Below are positions 13,673 to 16,559 of a stretch of 16,559 nt of DNA, in pieces. The position numbers were made by a program, and so were the translations under genes. The DNA is from Gammaproteobacteria bacterium (lineage in GTDB: Bacteria; Pseudomonadota; Gammaproteobacteria; DSM-16500), in NCBI GenBank assembly GCA_009885665.1, contig VFKI01000125.1, positions 1 through 16,559 on the forward strand, given 5' to 3'. Position 1 is the stretch's first letter; every line of letters begins with the position of its first letter. The notes below the pieces were generated by a model. That model was not told the DNA's origin. It made no database searches and saw only the letters and a list, made by a program, of their open reading frames with translations.

Positions 13673-16458
13673 ATATGAAAAACACCGATGAAATGGAAAA
13701 AAGCTGGCAGCCCAATTTAGTTGAACCCACTATTTACCCGCACTGGGAAGCGCAAAATTATTTTGCACCGCAAGGGAGCGGTAATCCTTTTTGCATCATG
13801 TTACCGCCGCCCAATGTCACCGGCAGCTTGCATATGGGACATGGTTTTGGCTTTAGTTTAATTGATATTCTCATCCGTTATCACCGCATGTTAGGCGATA
13901 GCACGTTATGGCAACCGGGTACAGATCACGCCGGTATTTCCACGCAATTAATGGTTGAGCGTCAATTGGCACAAGCCGGTCAGACGCGTCATGACTTAGG
14001 ACGCGATAAATTCCTTGAAAAAGTTTGGCAATGGAAAGAAACTTCCGGCAATCGCATTACTGAACAATTGCGCCGACTGGGGGCTTCTGCTGATTGGTCA
14101 CGCGAACATTTCACGTTGGACGAAGATTTATCGCGCGCAGTACGTGAAGTATTTGTCACATTATATAACGAAGGCTTGATTTATCGTGGCACGCGTTTGG
14201 TCAATTGGGATCCGCAATTTCTCACCGCCATTTCAGATTTAGAAGTCGTCAGCAATGAAGAAGATACGCACTTATGGCATCTTCACTATCCATTGGTAGA
14301 AGGCGTCGGTGAAATCATTGTTGCCACCACGCGGCCTGAAACTTTATTAGGCGATGTGGCGGTTGCCGTGCATCCAGAAGATCCGCGTTATGCGCACCTG
14401 ATCGGCAAACAGGTGCAGCTACCCTTAACGGGGCGCACCATTCCCGTTATTGCGGATGATTATGTCGATCCTGCTTTTGGCAGTGGCTGCGTTAAAATTA
14501 CCCCCGCGCATGATTTCAATGATTATGCGATTGGACAACGTCATCAATTAACGCCCATCAATATTTTCACACCTGATGCAAAAATCAATGAAAATGGTGC
14601 GGCGGCTTATCGTGGCCTAGATCGATTTGTTGCACGTAAAAAAATCTTGGCGGATTTAGACGCGCAAGGATTATTATTAAGAACAGAAAAATATCGTACC
14701 AAAATTCCACGCGGTGAAAAATCCGATGTCATCATTGAGCCACGGTTGACGCAACAATGGTTCATGAAAATGCAACCGTTAGCAGAACCCGCCATTCAAG
14801 CCGTCGAATCCGGCAAAATTAAATTTATTCCAGAAAATTGGTCAAAAACGTATTTTCAATGGCTTAATAATATTGAAGACTGGTGCATCAGTCGACAATT
14901 ATGGTGGGGACATCGCATCCCCGTATGGTATGACGATGCCGGCAAAGAATATGTCGGTCATGATGAAGCGGATGTACGGCAACGCTATCAACTTTCTGCC
15001 GAGCACACGCTACGTCAAGATGATGATGTACTGGATACTTGGTTTTCTTCAGCACTTTGGCCATTTTCCTCATTAGGCTGGCCAGAAAAAACGCCGGAAT
15101 TAACTGCATTTTATCCCACGCAAGTATTAGCCACCGGTTTTGATATTATTTTCTTTTGGGTCGCACGCATGATCATGCTGGGACTCAAGTTTATGGGCGA
15201 TGTTCCTTTCCGTGAAGTATATATTACTGGCTTGATCCGCGATGCGGAAGGGCAAAAAATGTCAAAGACCAAAGGAAATGTATTAGATCCCTTGGATTTA
15301 ATTGATGGCATTGATTTAGATACCCTGGTAAAAAAACGCATTGCGGGTTTAATGCAACCTGAAAAAGCGGCTAAAATTGAAAAAGCCACGCGTAAAGAAT
15401 TCCCGCAAGGGATCGACGCCAGTGGTACAGATGCACTGCGTTTTACCTTTTGTGCCCTCGCATCGCAAAACCGTGAAATTCGCTTTGATAATGCAAGACT
15501 GTCTGGTTATCGCAATTTTTGCAATAAATTATGGAATGCTGCGCGTTATGTCTTGATGAATACCGCTGATCAGCCACTGGATGCAAATGCACCGCGCGAA
15601 TTATCGCTAGCGGATCGTTGGATCCTCTCACGCATGCAAGTAGCGATTCGCGATGCACATACGCATTTGCAAAGTTATCGTTTTGATTTGCTCGCGCAAT
15701 CGCTTTATGAATTTTGCTGGAATGCATTTTGTGATTGGTATTTGGAATTATCCAAACCAGTATTAACGTCGCCAGACAGCACTGCGGCACAATTAGCTGG
15801 CACGCGTCATACCTTGATATCTGTCTTAGAAACGCTGTTACGCTTATTGCATCCTATTATGCCATTTATCACGGAAAACATTTGGCAACGTGTCGCGCCG
15901 TTGGCAGGCATACAGGCTGACACGTTAATGTTGCAAGCCTATCCGCAAGTAAAAGATGAATTGATTGACGCCGAAGCCGATGCACATATTACCTGGTTAC
16001 AGCGTGTCGTTGGTGCATTACGCACTTTGCGCAGTGAAATGAATATTGCGCCAGGTAAGCAATTGTCGATTTTATTGCGTCAAGGCACGCCGCAAGATCG
16101 AACGTATTTTATGACGCATGAAGCATTTATCCGCAGTCTAGCTAAAATCAGCAGCGTAACTTGGTTAGCGCCAGATGAAGCAGCGCCTGAATCTGCGATT
16201 GCTTTAGCCGGCACATTGGAAATGTTAGTGCCCATGGTAGATTTTATTGACCGTGAAGCGGAAATTGAACGTTTGACGCGTGAAATTAACAAGTTGACCG
16301 TGGATATTGCCAAAATGCATACAAGACTGGCTAATCCAGATTTTGTCGCGCGTGCGCCGGAAGCGGTTGTGAATAAAGAAAAGCAATTGCTCGCGGATAA
16401 TGAGGCGCGCTGTGCGCGGCTGCAGGTGCAGTTGGCGAAGGTGAATCCTGCATCATAA
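13669..16458 (+). CDS. valS: Valyl-tRNA synthetase
   Basis: A class Ia synthetase that charges tRNA(Val) in the cytoplasm. Its 929 residues are close to the usual length. Visible parts are PPPNVTGSLHMGHG (46-59) with the HIGH signature as HMGH (55-58), the editing domain (CP1) from about residue 190 with ATTRPETLLGD (219-229), which clears mischarged Thr-tRNA, the KMSKS loop as KMSKT (530-534), an anticodon-binding helical domain from about 640, and a C-terminal coiled coil (about 863-929, beginning EAEIERLTREINKL) that grips the tRNA. The first ATG overlaps the holC stop; a second in-frame ATG two codons on (13675) is an equally possible start. GAGA at 13661-13664 favours the first. No convincing intrinsic terminator follows the stop in the bases shown. 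Confidence 0.98.
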   Translation: MNMKNTDEMEKSWQPNLVEPTIYPHWEAQNYFAPQGSGNPFCIMLPPPNVTGSLHMGHGFGFSLIDILIRYHRMLGDSTLWQPGTDHAGISTQLMVERQLAQAGQTRHDLGRDKFLEKVWQWKETSGNRITEQLRRLGASADWSREHFTLDEDLSRAVREVFVTLYNEGLIYRGTRLVNWDPQFLTAISDLEVVSNEEDTHLWHLHYPLVEGVGEIIVATTRPETLLGDVAVAVHPEDPRYAHLIGKQVQLPLTGRTIPVIADDYVDPAFGSGCVKITPAHDFNDYAIGQRHQLTPINIFTPDAKINENGAAAYRGLDRFVARKKILADLDAQGLLLRTEKYRTKIPRGEKSDVIIEPRLTQQWFMKMQPLAEPAIQAVESGKIKFIPENWSKTYFQWLNNIEDWCISRQLWWGHRIPVWYDDAGKEYVGHDEADVRQRYQLSAEHTLRQDDDVLDTWFSSALWPFSSLGWPEKTPELTAFYPTQVLATGFDIIFFWVARMIMLGLKFMGDVPFREVYITGLIRDAEGQKMSKTKGNVLDPLDLIDGIDLDTLVKKRIAGLMQPEKAAKIEKATRKEFPQGIDASGTDALRFTFCALASQNREIRFDNARLSGYRNFCNKLWNAARYVLMNTADQPLDANAPRELSLADRWILSRMQVAIRDAHTHLQSYRFDLLAQSLYEFCWNAFCDWYLELSKPVLTSPDSTAAQLAGTRHTLISVLETLLRLLHPIMPFITENIWQRVAPLAGIQADTLMLQAYPQVKDELIDAEADAHITWLQRVVGALRTLRSEMNIAPGKQLSILLRQGTPQDRTYFMTHEAFIRSLAKISSVTWLAPDEAAPESAIALAGTLEMLVPMVDFIDREAEIERLTREINKLTVDIAKMHTRLANPDFVARAPEAVVNKEKQLLADNEARCARLQVQLAKVNPAS

Positions 16459-16481
16459 GGAACGTGCTCAGTTGCGCATCC

Positions 16482-16559
16482 GGCGGCAGGCGCCTCACCC
16501 GGCTACAAGCGCCTCACCCGGCGGCACTGCCGCTATAAATCAGCCAACCCACCGTGGGC
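16482..16559. repeat. GC-rich REP-like repeat cluster after valS
   Basis: The 101 bp after valS hold no gene. Two identical 14-mers, GCGCCTCACCCGGC, lie at 16490-16503 and 16509-16522, 5 bp apart. A 5-bp hairpin GCGGC-ACT-GCCGC follows at 16521-16533, and the last bases contain the dyad CCCAC-C-GTGGG. The first copy is preceded by ATCCGGCGGCAG. The richness in CCGG and the position just after an operon fit repetitive extragenic palindromes or a small non-autonomous element whose end is cut off by the window. Family assignment is not possible here. Confidence 0.45.

Overview
The window looks like a chromosomal segment of a gammaproteobacterium, with a base composition of roughly mid-40s percent GC by eye. 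The best evidence is the arrangement pepA-holC-valS diverging from lptF-lptG, which is the standard gammaproteobacterial layout. HolC (chi) itself is largely a proteobacterial replisome subunit. A GatCAB amidotransferase, a soluble PAS kinase with a MEHDVRTP-type H-box, and two large proteins of no obvious housekeeping role make me lean towards Legionellales (Coxiella/Legionella/Aquicella relatives). That placement is inference and has not been tested by a search.

Layout: 1-939 is the 3' part of gatA, followed by gatB (942-2378) and a membrane glycosyltransferase of the GT39/ArnT type (2375-3925) that overlaps gatB by ATGA. Next is a small type II toxin-antitoxin pair (ParD-like antitoxin and RelE/ParE toxin, about 4033-4534) with its own promoter. 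On the minus strand, 4569-5765 encodes a soluble PAS-histidine kinase that has no adjacent response regulator. Divergent from it, 5871-8336 encodes an 821-residue protein built on a fold-type-I aminotransferase core. It has a long insertion between the PLP-binding Asp/Tyr and the candidate PLP lysine, plus N- and C-terminal extensions. It converges on, and overlaps by 10 bp, an unrecognised 369-residue protein on the minus strand (8327-9436). The two stop codons share one perfect palindrome, and the likely intrinsic terminator of the minus-strand gene lies antisense inside the aminotransferase-like coding region.

From 9518 the sequence is conserved core: lptG and lptF on the minus strand (inner-membrane permease of the LPS exporter), then pepA, holC and valS on the plus strand, each joined to the next by an ATGA stop/start overlap. 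Divergent promoters for lptFG and pepA fit in the 71-bp gap. The last 100 bp carry short GC-rich direct and inverted repeats of REP type and no gene.

In short, two housekeeping blocks (tRNA amidation; LPS export with aminopeptidase, replisome and ValRS) flank an accessory block of about 5.5 kb (3926-9517) holding a TA module, an orphan sensor kinase and two lineage-specific proteins. The accessory block is where anything new is most likely to be. I see no tRNA, rRNA, CRISPR array, insertion sequence or phage gene.
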